Shown in pieces: positions 41,303 to 49,110 of a stretch of DNA of 49,726 bases. Numbering within the stretch: position 1 is the first letter of the stretch; every line of letters starts with the position of its first letter. The notes beneath the pieces are model-generated. The model did no database searches, had not been told where the DNA came from, and saw only the letters and a list, made by a program, of their open reading frames with translations. The stretch comes from Burkholderia sp. LMG 13014. Its GTDB lineage: Bacteria > Pseudomonadota > Gammaproteobacteria > Burkholderiales > Burkholderiaceae. The position numbers and the translations under genes are program-made. Location: assembly GCF_905232215.1 (NCBI RefSeq), contig NZ_CAJNKE010000009.1, positions 1 through 49,726 on the forward strand. Direction: 5' to 3'.

Positions 41303-42589
41303 TCAACGGCCGGGTTTTTGCGTTTCGGAACCACCGAAGGTTGCGCGCGTGCCATTTGTAACCGGGCCTGGACGTCCGCCGAGCTTGGCCGGCCACCAAT
41401 GATGTTCGTGATCCGAATCTTTCCAGATGTCACGCAAGTAAGGCGCGACTTCCTTTGCGAACAGTTCGACGTTCTTGATGGCGAGGTGCCGAGGGAGGGA
41501 GCCGAATGTCAACATGGCATGGAGATTCCCGATGCCGTAGAGCTTGATGTATTCGGCCAATTGTTCGCGTACGGTTGCCGGGCTGCCGGCAATCACGCAA
41601 CCAGCATTGACGAGGTCACGATAAGAGGCATCGCGCAACTTTTCGACCATCCCGAAGTCACCCGGGTCCTTGATCAATGCCTCGACACCCTTGATATCGA
41701 TGCCTCCCGGCAACCCCAGCTTTTCGATCGGGATGGCTCCCAGACCTTTTCGGAATCCATATTCCAGATGCCGCGCGTAGTCGATTTCTGCTTGCGCGTC
41801 GGTTTCTGCTACCGCGATGGTCTGCACGAATCCCATCCGGAACGGATTGCGAGCCACGCCGAGCTGGTCGGCGGTTTCCCAGAAACGGTCAAAGATTCGC
41901 TTGCCGGTCAGCTTCGCCCCAAACCAGCTCAGGTAATTGAACGCCATATTGCGTTCCAGGCACATCTGCATCGTTCGTGGATTGCCGGTGCCCGTGATAT
42001 AGACAGGGATATTTTCCTGCAAGGGCCGCGGCCAGATGTTGACTGTCGGATGCTGGCTGAATCGTCCGTTGAACGGGAAGGGGTTTTTATCCCGCCAGGT
42101 CCGCAGAATCAGTTCGAGCCCTTCGTCGAAACGAGGCCGAATGTCGATTGGCGCGATGCCATTGTTGATCGCCGCATCGTAAGACAAGCCGATCGGGAAC
42201 CCCGCCACAAGCCGACCGCCGCTCATGACGTCGATCATCGCGTATTCCTCGGCGACGCGAAGCGGTTCGCGGGCTTTACCGAGCGAGCGTCCCATCGGAA
42301 TGATCGCGACCGGGATGTTCTCCGACTCGGTCATATAAGCCAGCGCACTGGCGATGAGGTCCGGATTGGGAATCATGTCGTACGCCGACTGGCTGTGCTC
42401 CGTTACGGCGAGCCCATCAAATCCGGCTCGAGCGGCAACCATCAGCACATCGAGGAAGTCTCGAACATCCGCGTAAATGCCATCCTGATTGGTAAGCGAG
42501 TACGGGGTGTCGCACACCGACTCGTATTGGTGTTCGAAGTCTGCTGGCAACCCCCGATACGCCGCTTGCGAAAATAGACTGATCTTCAT
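41303..42589 (-). CDS. LLM-class flavin-dependent monooxygenase (luciferase-like)
   Basis: 428 aa. The bacterial-luciferase TIM-barrel family is shown by VLMVAARAGFDGLAVTEHSQ, PVAIIPMGRSLGKAREPLRV, AEEYAMIDVMSGGRLVAGFP and FNGRFSQHPTVNIWPRPLQ. This large subgroup (about 400-440 aa) works with reduced FMN from a separate reductase; relatives include type II Baeyer-Villiger enzymes and aminopolycarboxylate or alkane monooxygenases. The reductase gene lies 125 bp upstream on the same strand. The substrate is unknown; the neighbours (SDR, two hydrolases, outer-membrane channel) favour ketone-to-ester oxygenation. Confidence 0.9.
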   Translation of the reverse strand: MKISLFSQAAYRGLPADFEHQYESVCDTPYSLTNQDGIYADVRDFLDVLMVAARAGFDGLAVTEHSQSAYDMIPNPDLIASALAYMTESENIPVAIIPMGRSLGKAREPLRVAEEYAMIDVMSGGRLVAGFPIGLSYDAAINNGIAPIDIRPRFDEGLELILRTWRDKNPFPFNGRFSQHPTVNIWPRPLQENIPVYITGTGNPRTMQMCLERNMAFNYLSWFGAKLTGKRIFDRFWETADQLGVARNPFRMGFVQTIAVAETDAQAEIDYARHLEYGFRKGLGAIPIEKLGLPGGIDIKGVEALIKDPGDFGMVEKLRDASYRDLVNAGCVIAGSPATVREQLAEYIKLYGIGNLHAMLTFGSLPRHLAIKNVELFAKEVAPYLRDIWKDSDHEHHWWPAKLGGRPGPVTNGTRATFGGSETQKPGR

Positions 42590-42714
42590 CTCTGCTCCTG
42601 TGATTTTCTGAACTGTTTTGTCATGCTTATGATGGTCTGCCGATCTCGGCCCCGTGGCGGGCCCGACTGGCGACGGGCCGGCGCCAGTCGATCATCCTGA
42701 TGAATTGCGGGTGG

Positions 42715-43206
42715 TCAACCGAGCAAAGGAAGACCCATGCTCATAAACTGCCCGTCACTGAATGCCAGTGGGTCTCCATCGCGCAAGATGCTCGATGTAA
42801 CCTCGCCGACGACCAGGACGTGGTCTCCCCCGTCATACTGCCGCCATGGCTTACACTGAAAAACAGCAATAGCATTTGCAAGAGCCGGTGTTGTGTTGGC
42901 CGCGCCGTCGTCGCTCCAGACCAGCTCGATGCCCTCCTTGCTCCGACCTGCGAAGTGCGAAGCGACATCGACTTGATCGGATCCGAGAACATTGATGGCG
43001 AAAGGCTGCGCATCAATAGCTACGCACGTCCGGGACGACCGAGCAACCGAGATCAGCACAAGTGCTGGATCAAGGGATACCGAGGTAAACGAATTCATCG
43101 TCGCACCACGCGGGCCTTCAGAGGTGCGATAAGTCACCACGGTTACGCCCGTCAGAAAGCGTCCGAAGCATCTGCGCAGATTTTGCGTATGCGTCTGAGT
43201 GTTCAT
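42715..43206 (-). CDS. Flavin reductase of a two-component monooxygenase
   Basis: 163 aa from ATG 43206 with AAGGA six bases upstream. The flavin_reduct fold: LRRCFGRFLTGVTVVTYRTS, GATMNSFTSVSLDPALVLIS and FAINVLGSDQVDVASHFAGR. Members use NAD(P)H to reduce FMN or FAD and hand it by diffusion to the oxygenase, here the LLM protein. The usual C-terminal GDH motif appears as GGDHVLVVGEV. It is the first enzyme gene of the cluster. Confidence 0.9.
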   Translation of the reverse strand: MNTQTHTQNLRRCFGRFLTGVTVVTYRTSEGPRGATMNSFTSVSLDPALVLISVARSSRTCVAIDAQPFAINVLGSDQVDVASHFAGRSKEGIELVWSDDGAANTTPALANAIAVFQCKPWRQYDGGDHVLVVGEVTSSILRDGDPLAFSDGQFMSMGLPLLG

Positions 43207-43736
43207 GTCCTTTCCCTGTCAAATTCCGCCGATCAAGCCGGTCATGCACACGGGAGCGAGGGGCAATGCGGAACGAGCACTGCGAGCACTACCCGCCTGA
43301 GAAAGGGCGATCGAGGTGAGAGGCACCTCCAATTGGCGTCTCATGGTCATGTCTGTGTCTCCATGTATTCCTTGCGCCACATCCAGGCTTCGGGAAGCGG
43401 CGCTTCTGAAGCGTCAATGTAGTAATCGACGGACGTTCACACACCTGCATAAAGGAAGGTGAGATGCAGTGTCCGATCTGACATGGGCATGCGTCGTTGA
43501 CGCAGCGCCCGCCCGTCAAGGGTGACGGCTACTACTAGGTGTTTTCCCGCGGCGGCACCGTCGCACCGATTTCGGCTTCCGGGCGATAGGCATCCAAGGA
43601 AGGCGAACGCGACAAACCTATCTTTCGATAGGAACCTGGCCGCGGACACGCGTGTATGCTTTTGTGAGGAGACAAGAAACCAAATGACCGGAAGCCTGCT
43701 TGCGAGCGGCTATACGGCTGGAGGAGGACGACGAAG
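43207..43736. promoter_or_regulatory. Divergent control region of the monooxygenase cluster
   Basis: 530 bp between the flavin reductase start and the MalT-like regulator start. It contains a 43-codon minus-strand frame, copy 4 of the ATTCCT motif (43364-43375), a GAGGTG/CACCTC hairpin near 43315-43331 and a CCTATC-TTTC-GATAGG inverted repeat at about 43616-43631. No other gene is visible. Confidence 0.45.
43219..43350 (-). CDS. Possible 43-aa leader ORF before the flavin reductase
   Basis: ATG at 43350 (then ACC ATG AGA), preceded by GGAGA with a 7-base gap, opens 43 codons rich in Ala/Ser/Leu and stops 12 bp before the flavin reductase start. It may be a leader peptide or the first gene of the operon. 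Copy 4 of the AGGAATAC motif lies just upstream, so transcription probably begins before this frame. No family recognised. Confidence 0.3.
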   Translation of the reverse strand: MTMRRQLEVPLTSIALSQAGSARSARSALPLAPVCMTGLIGGI

Positions 43737-44483
43737 ATGCTGCCCGTGATCGCGACCCGGTTACGCCCGCCAACAAGAGCAGGTGCCGCGGTACCGCGAG
43801 AGGTACTGCCAACGGCGCTGGAACACTTGCGTTCACGCCGATTGCTTCTTGTGCGCGCGCCAGCCGGCTATGGCAAGAGCCTGTTGATGGCACAGCTCCA
43901 TGACGCGCTGCGGGCTGGAGGGGAAGCGGCCGTAGGGTGGATCAGTGTGGGGGAGATTGGCGCATCCCTTGCCGAAGTCGCGATGCATTGTGCATCGGCC
44001 CTTTCCCGGATCGTGCCTGGTCTCGACAGCGCCATGCAGACCCTGTTCGAAGCACAGCGCAATGTGTCGCCGGAAACGATCGGCGCGATGTTGTGTAACG
44101 AACTGGAGCGCGCTGACGGTAATGGTTTCCTCTTTGTCGATGACCTTCATGCCATTGCCGGCACACCCGGCGAACACCTGTATGAATGCTTGCTGCGCGA
44201 TGCACCGGAACGGATGCACTTTGCCATAGCCAGTCGGACAGAACCGGGCTTCAGCGTCGCACGGTTAACTGCGCCAGCGCGGCTGGCATCGATCTTGTCC
44301 GTCTTGACGCGCGTATCGGTACGGTCGGCATCAGCAAGAGATCGCACGAGTAGAAAGCCTTATGAAATGAAGTCACCTTCGCTCGCCACCTCGCTCTCGC
44401 GTCAGCTTAAATTTAGAAATACTTATCAAATTACCTTATGCGATGACCGCTGCACTCCCCTGATTACGCTCAAGCCCACCTAA
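43737..44483 (+). pseudogene. Truncated MalT/LuxR-type ATP-dependent activator
   Basis: The frame gives 248 aa from ATG 43737. Residues 1-177 are the N-terminal NTPase of MalT/AlkS-type regulators: TRLRPPTRAGAAVPRE, Walker A at RAPAGYGKS (residues 40-48), Walker B at FLFVDDLHAI (131-140) and the sensor-like FAIASRTEPGFSVARL. After about residue 177 the family resemblance stops; in another frame the DNA reads GIDLVRLDARIG, which resembles the expected continuation, so a frameshift near 44263 is likely. The TPR-like middle and the LuxR DNA-binding domain (family length about 900 aa) are missing altogether. It diverges from the flavin cluster and was presumably its activator. Confidence 0.75.
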
Positions 44484-44774
44484 CGTAGTGGCGTAGATAA
44501 CACCGTCATATCAACCAGTTACATCGACTCATCGCATCGTGAGATGTGAGGTGCAACCTTTTTGGTTCATTCCCGCCCCCTTCTCCCAAGTGCGATCTTT
44601 TTTGTATGTCGACAGTTGCCTTCGAGAAAGCGCCGCATCCGTACCGATCGCCGAAAGTAACCTCCACAACATCATATGGTTGCATTTTCACATTTAATGT
44701 GATTTTATTGTCATATCTTGCACACCGCCGCCGACCACGCGCGCGGCGCACCCCATACCAAGGAAGAGACGCAG
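44484..44774. promoter_or_regulatory. AT-rich region and deoxyribose operon promoter
   Basis: About 290 bp of A+T-rich DNA joining the broken regulator to the deoxyribokinase gene. TCACATT-T-AATGTGA (44688-44702) is a perfect 15-bp palindrome about 75 bp before the deoxyribokinase start and is the best operator candidate for the DeoR-type protein. Confidence 0.55.
44688..44702. promoter_or_regulatory. Candidate DeoR operator
   Basis: Perfect palindrome TCACATT-T-AATGTGA. A related half-site (GATGTGA, within GATGT-GAAA-ACATC at 49050-49063) lies between the repressor gene and deoC, so both arms of the regulon may share one recognition sequence. Confidence 0.55.
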
Positions 44775-45701
44775 ATGGAGACAATCGCCGTCATCGGCAG
44801 CAACATGGTCGACCTCGTGACCTATGTCGCCCGCATGCCCGCCCGGGGCGAAACGCTCGAAGCGCCGAATTTCGAGCTCGGCTGCGGCGGCAAGGGGGCG
44901 AACCAGGCCGTCGCGGCCGCCCGTCTCGGCGCGCGCGTCGTGATGGTCACGAAGGTCGGCGACGACGTCTTCGCCGACAACACGATCCGCAACTTCGAGC
45001 GCGAGGGCATCGACACCACGCACGTGCGCAAGGTCGCCGGCGTGCCGAGCGGCGTCGCGCCGATCTTCGTCGAACCCGATTCGAGCAACAGCATCCTGAT
45101 CGTCAAGGGCGCGAACCGCCATCTGACGCCGGCCGACATCGACGCGGCCGCACCGCAGCTCGCCGAATGCGCATTGATCGTGCTGCAACTCGAGATCGAG
45201 CTCGGCACCGTCTATCACGCGATCGACTTCGGCGCGCGGCACGGCATCCCCGTACTGCTGAACCCCGCGCCCGCGGTGGCCGATCTCGATTTCGAGCGGA
45301 TCCGCACCGTCGAATTCTTCGTGCCGAACGAAACCGAGCTCGCGATCGTGTCGGGCATGCCGGTCGATTCGCACGACACCGCGGCGCGCGCCGCCGAAGC
45401 GCTGGTCGCGCGCGGGCTGAAGCAGGTGCTCGTCACGCTCGGCAGCAACGGTTCGCTGCTGGTATCGCGCGACGGCGTGCGGCACGTGCCGGGCGTACCG
45501 GTCGACGCGCGCGACACGACGGGCGCCGGCGATGCGTATATCGGCTGCTTCGCACGCTGCTACGCGGCGTCGCGCGACGCGCTCGACGCGATGCGCTACG
45601 CGTCCGCGTACGCCGCGCATTCTGTCACGGGCCTCGGCACGCAGAAGTCTTACGCCGACACCGCGACGTTCGAACGCTTCCTCCGCGACGCCGGCATGTA
45701 A
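44775..45701 (+). CDS. deoK: PfkB-family sugar kinase, probable deoxyribokinase
   Basis: 308 aa from ATG 44775, with AAGGAAGAG upstream. PfkB marks: IAVIGSNMVDLVTYVARMPA, GCGGKGANQAVAAARLGA, KVGDDVFADN near the N-terminus, and the catalytic VDARDTTGAGDAYIGCFARC. Close to ribokinases; the operon with a FucP-type permease, DUF4432, DeoR and deoC makes 2-deoxy-D-ribose the probable substrate, giving deoxyribose 5-phosphate for DeoC. The kinase-permease gap is 41 bp. The symbol rests on context. Confidence 0.85.
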   Translation: METIAVIGSNMVDLVTYVARMPARGETLEAPNFELGCGGKGANQAVAAARLGARVVMVTKVGDDVFADNTIRNFEREGIDTTHVRKVAGVPSGVAPIFVEPDSSNSILIVKGANRHLTPADIDAAAPQLAECALIVLQLEIELGTVYHAIDFGARHGIPVLLNPAPAVADLDFERIRTVEFFVPNETELAIVSGMPVDSHDTAARAAEALVARGLKQVLVTLGSNGSLLVSRDGVRHVPGVPVDARDTTGAGDAYIGCFARCYAASRDALDAMRYASAYAAHSVTGLGTQKSYADTATFERFLRDAGM

Positions 45702-45742
45702 ACGGCGCCTTCATCGACGAGACAATTGGGAAGGAGACACCC

Positions 45743-47116
45743 ATGGGCCGAGCCAGAATCGAACACACCCCCGACGGCTATTACCTGAACCGCACGCCGC
45801 TCTTCGCGTTCACGCTGCTGTGCTGCCTGTTCGCGCTGTGGGGCACCGCCGCGAACCTGAACGACGTGCTGATCGCGCAGTTCAAGAAGTCGTTCTTCCT
45901 GTCCGATTTCGAATCGGCGTTCGTGCAGTCCGCGTTCTATCTCGGCTACTTCTTCCTCGCGATTCCCGCCGCGACCGTCGTGAAGAAGTTCAGCTACAAG
46001 ACGACGATCCTCGTCGGCCTGCTGCTCTACACGACCGGCTGCCTGCTGTTCTTCCCGGCCGCGTCGATGGCGAAATACGGGATGTTCCTCGTCGCGCTGT
46101 TCGTGATCGCGGCCGGCCTGTCGTTCCTCGAAACCGCGTCGAACTCGTATTCGACGCTGATGGGCCCGCGCGAAACCAGCACGCGGCGGCTGAACATCTC
46201 GCAGACGTTCTATCCGTTCGGCGCAATGGCCGGCGTCTACATGGGCAGCTTCCTGATCTTCAAGGAAGGCGATGCGTCGCATGCGCAGCTCGCCGCGATG
46301 TCGGCGGCCGAAGCCCACGTGCACCAGCTCGCGATGATCCAGGCCACGCTCGAGCCGTACAAATGGCTGATCGTCGTGCTCGTCGCCGTGTTCATCGTGT
46401 TTGCGCTCACCCCCTACCCGGCCTGCAAGGGCAACGGCCCCGGCGTGGCCACGCACCGGATCGACGCACGCGGCACGCTGGCGCGCCTGTTCGGCAACCG
46501 GCGCTTCGTCGCGGGGATCGTCGCGCAGTTCCTGTATGTCGGCGCGCAGGTCGGCGTGTGGAGCTTCACGATCCGGCTTGCGATGCAGATCGGCGGCCTC
46601 ACCGAGCGCGGCGCGTCGCACTACCTGCTCGCGACGTTCTTCGCGTTCTTCGTCGGCAAGCTGATCGCGACGCTCGTGATGAAGCGCGTCGGCCCGGCCA
46701 AGGTGCTGATCGTCTACGGCATCCTGTGCATCGTGCTGCTCGCGTACACGATCAGCGTGCACAACATCACGGCCGTCTATGCGGCCGTGGGCGTGAGCGT
46801 GTTCCTCGGCCCGTGCTGGCCGACGATCTACGGCCTCACGATCGACGGGCTCGGCAAGGACACCGAGTACGGCGGCTCGATCCTCGTGATGAGCATCGTC
46901 GGCGGCGCGGTCGTGCCGCTGATCCAGGGGCTGATCTCCGATCACACCGGCGGCAACATGCAGCTCGCGTTCGTCGTGCCGCTCGCGTGCTTCGTCGTGA
47001 TCGTCTACTACGGCTTCTACTGCCTGCGCCACCTGCCGGCCGCGACGCCCGACGCAGCCGCCGACGGCAACGCGCCCGCGCGCTACGCCGCCACGCGCAA
47101 CACGTCGGGAGCGTAA
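45743..47116 (+). CDS. deoP: MFS sugar permease, FucP family (probable deoxyribose uptake)
   Basis: 457 aa with 12 helices, from ATG 45743 with AAGGAG eight bases upstream. FucP-family traits: LLCCLFALWGTAANLNDVLI with the Asn-Asp pair in TM1, FVQSAFYLGYFFLAIPAATV, GLSFLETASNSYSTLMGP in TM4 (Glu/Asn pair) and NISQTFYPFGAMAG. FucP-type carriers take up sugars with protons; in Salmonella DeoP serves deoxyribose. Two bp separate its stop from the DUF4432 start, so it is firmly in the operon. Confidence 0.88.
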   Translation: MGRARIEHTPDGYYLNRTPLFAFTLLCCLFALWGTAANLNDVLIAQFKKSFFLSDFESAFVQSAFYLGYFFLAIPAATVVKKFSYKTTILVGLLLYTTGCLLFFPAASMAKYGMFLVALFVIAAGLSFLETASNSYSTLMGPRETSTRRLNISQTFYPFGAMAGVYMGSFLIFKEGDASHAQLAAMSAAEAHVHQLAMIQATLEPYKWLIVVLVAVFIVFALTPYPACKGNGPGVATHRIDARGTLARLFGNRRFVAGIVAQFLYVGAQVGVWSFTIRLAMQIGGLTERGASHYLLATFFAFFVGKLIATLVMKRVGPAKVLIVYGILCIVLLAYTISVHNITAVYAAVGVSVFLGPCWPTIYGLTIDGLGKDTEYGGSILVMSIVGGAVVPLIQGLISDHTGGNMQLAFVVPLACFVVIVYYGFYCLRHLPAATPDAAADGNAPARYAATRNTSGA

Positions 47117-47118
47117 GC

Positions 47119-48171
47119 ATGCAAGGCGAAATCGAACTGCGCCGCGACGACTTCCGCGACACGCCGCGCACGCTGTACCGCACCGACGGCCTGACCGTCA
47201 CCGCGTTCGCGTATCCGTCAGGCGTCGAGGCGCTGACGCTCGAGAACCGCCGCGGCCATGTCGTGGTGCTGCCGTATCTCGGCCAGATGATCTGGGCCGC
47301 CGCGTTCGACGGCCGCGACCTGACGATGAAGCACATGTTCCGCCAGCCGAAGCGCGTGGCATCGATCATCGATACCTACGGCTGCTTCATGTTCCACAGC
47401 GGGCTGCTGCGCAACGGCTGCCCGGGGCCGGACGACACGCATGCGCTGCACGGCGAGATGCCGTGCGCGCCGATGGATCGCGCAAGCCTGATCGTCGGCA
47501 CGGATGCACGCGGCGCGTTCGTCGAGGTGACCGGCGAATACGAATATGTGCAGGGTTTCGGCAGCCACTATGTGGCGCGCCCGTCGGTGCGACTCGCCGA
47601 GCACGACGCACAGATGACGATCGCGATGGACGTGACGAATCTCGGCGGCACGCCGATGGACCTGATGTACATGGCGCACCTGAACTACGCGTACGTGCCG
47701 GGCGGTCGCTTCGTGCAAGCGTTGTCTAAAGGCGGGTTACGGCTGCGTGACAGCGTGCCCGCTCACGTGAAGCCGACCGCCGCGTGGCGCGACTACACGG
47801 CCACGCTCGCGCGCGAACCGGAACGGCTTCACACGCTCGATGCGCCCGCGCTGTACGACCCGGAGATCGTGTTCTTCATGAACGACGTGGCAACGGATGC
47901 AAGCGGCGTCGCGCATTTCCTGCTCGAGCACCCGGATGGCGGTGCATTCCACACCGCCTACCGCCCCGAGCAATTCCCGCACGCGACGCGCTGGATCCTG
48001 CACAACGCGGACCAGCAGGTCGCCGCGTTCGCGCTGCCGTCGACCTGCGAGCCGGAAGGGTATGAAGCCGAACGCCGCAAGGGCCATGTCGCGGCACTCG
48101 CGCCGGGCGCGACGCGCCGCTTCGAAGTCGTCACCGGCTACCTGAGCGCGGCGGAAGCACGCAATGCGTGA
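47119..48171 (+). CDS. DUF4432 / aldose-1-epimerase-like protein
   Basis: 350 aa from ATG 47119, 2 bp after the permease stop. The galactose-mutarotase-like fold is suggested by ENRRGHVVVLPYLGQMIWAA, GLLRNGCPGPDDTHALHGEM (histidine in LHGE), DVTNLGGTPMDLMYMAHLNY and CEPEGYEAERRKGHVAALAP. Its place in the operon fits an anomerase (like DeoM/DeoX) presenting the right ring form of deoxyribose to the kinase, by inference. Convergent with the DeoR gene. Confidence 0.82.
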   Translation: MQGEIELRRDDFRDTPRTLYRTDGLTVTAFAYPSGVEALTLENRRGHVVVLPYLGQMIWAAAFDGRDLTMKHMFRQPKRVASIIDTYGCFMFHSGLLRNGCPGPDDTHALHGEMPCAPMDRASLIVGTDARGAFVEVTGEYEYVQGFGSHYVARPSVRLAEHDAQMTIAMDVTNLGGTPMDLMYMAHLNYAYVPGGRFVQALSKGGLRLRDSVPAHVKPTAAWRDYTATLAREPERLHTLDAPALYDPEIVFFMNDVATDASGVAHFLLEHPDGGAFHTAYRPEQFPHATRWILHNADQQVAAFALPSTCEPEGYEAERRKGHVAALAPGATRRFEVVTGYLSAAEARNA

Positions 48172-48193
48172 AGCGATGCGCGGCCGCGCGGCG

Positions 48194-48964
48194 TCAGGTC
48201 ACGAGCGCGATCCCGTGTTCGCGGATCGCCGTTTCGTAGCGGCGGCTCAGTTGCCCGTCCGAGATCACGTAGTTGAAGTCGGTCAGCTCGGCGAAATAGG
48301 CCGCGCGCACTTCGTCGAACTTCGTGTGGTCGACGAGCAGGAAGCGGTTCTGCGCGCGCTCCATCACCTTCTTCTTCGCGTCGACCTCGTGGAAGTTGAA
48401 GCAGGTCACGCCGCAGCGGTCGCTCACGCCGGCCGCCGAGATGAACGCCTTCGACACGCGCACCGTGTCGAGGATGCCCGTCTCGGCCACCGACTCGAAC
48501 ACCATGTTCTTGCGGTGGTACGCGCCGCCGCACAGGATCACGCTGCAATGCGGCTTCTGCTGCAGCTTCGCGAACACGTTCAGCGAATTGCAGACCGCGG
48601 TGAATTCGAGGTCGTCCGGAATGAAATCGACGACGAACGGCGTGGTCGAGCCGCAGTCGACGAAGATCGTATCGCCGGTCGTCACGAACTGCGCGGCCAG
48701 CTTGCCGATGCGGCGCTTCTCCTCGGTCTGCCGGTTGTTCTCGGCGCTGACCACGTACTCGCCGATGTCGCTGCGCTGCGCGGCGAAGTGGCGCGTCACG
48801 TAGCCGCCGATCAGGCTCAAGCCGTGCGGGTTGTCCGCGAGATCGCGGCGGATCGTCATCTCGGATACGCCGAACAGCTCGGCCACTTCCTTCAGATGAA
48901 TCGCGTTCTGCCCTTGCAGCACGTTCATCAGTGTCTTGATCCGTTCGCCCTTCTTCGTTTCCAT
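48194..48964 (-). CDS. DeoR/GlpR-family repressor
   Basis: 256 aa from ATG 48964 (METKKGERIKTLMNVLQGQN). The DeoR HTH is LKEVAELFGVSEMTIRRDL at about residues 24-42, followed by the sugar-phosphate-binding domain: FVDCGSTTPFVVDFIPDD, AVCNSLNVFAKL, LCGGAYHRKNMVFES, FISAAGVSDRCGVTCFNFHE and FLLVDHTKFDEV. Deoxyribose 5-phosphate or a related sugar phosphate is the probable inducer. It lies between the kinase-permease operon (convergent) and deoC (divergent). Confidence 0.9.
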   Translation of the reverse strand: METKKGERIKTLMNVLQGQNAIHLKEVAELFGVSEMTIRRDLADNPHGLSLIGGYVTRHFAAQRSDIGEYVVSAENNRQTEEKRRIGKLAAQFVTTGDTIFVDCGSTTPFVVDFIPDDLEFTAVCNSLNVFAKLQQKPHCSVILCGGAYHRKNMVFESVAETGILDTVRVSKAFISAAGVSDRCGVTCFNFHEVDAKKKVMERAQNRFLLVDHTKFDEVRAAYFAELTDFNYVISDGQLSRRYETAIREHGIALVT

Positions 48965-49049
48965 GCCAGTATCCTGCGTACCCGTCGCATCCGTCGCTTG
49001 TCGTGCCGGGCGCGCGGGCCCGGCTGGAATGTCGTATTTGTAACAAACC

Positions 49050-49063
49050 GATGTGAAAACATC
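49050..49063. promoter_or_regulatory. Inverted repeat between deoR-type gene and deoC
   Basis: GATGT-GAAA-ACATC lies in the divergent gap and resembles one arm of the 44688 palindrome. A second structure, GTGTGCC/GGCACAC with a 5-base loop (49072-49090), stands 20 bp before deoC. Confidence 0.45.
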
Positions 49064-49110
49064 AACTTTACGTGTGCCCTTCCGGCACACGCTCCGTGGA
49101 GTCCTGAAAC

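Noticed and set aside
45532-48171. Very long plus-strand frames joining the kinase, permease and DUF4432 genes
   Set aside because: Only parts of these frames match the real proteins; the true genes have their own ribosome sites and stops, so this is not a fusion.
48181-48192. Palindromic GC-rich dodecamer between DUF4432 and DeoR genes
   Set aside because: Such self-complementary GC runs are common in this genome by chance; too weak to call a terminator.
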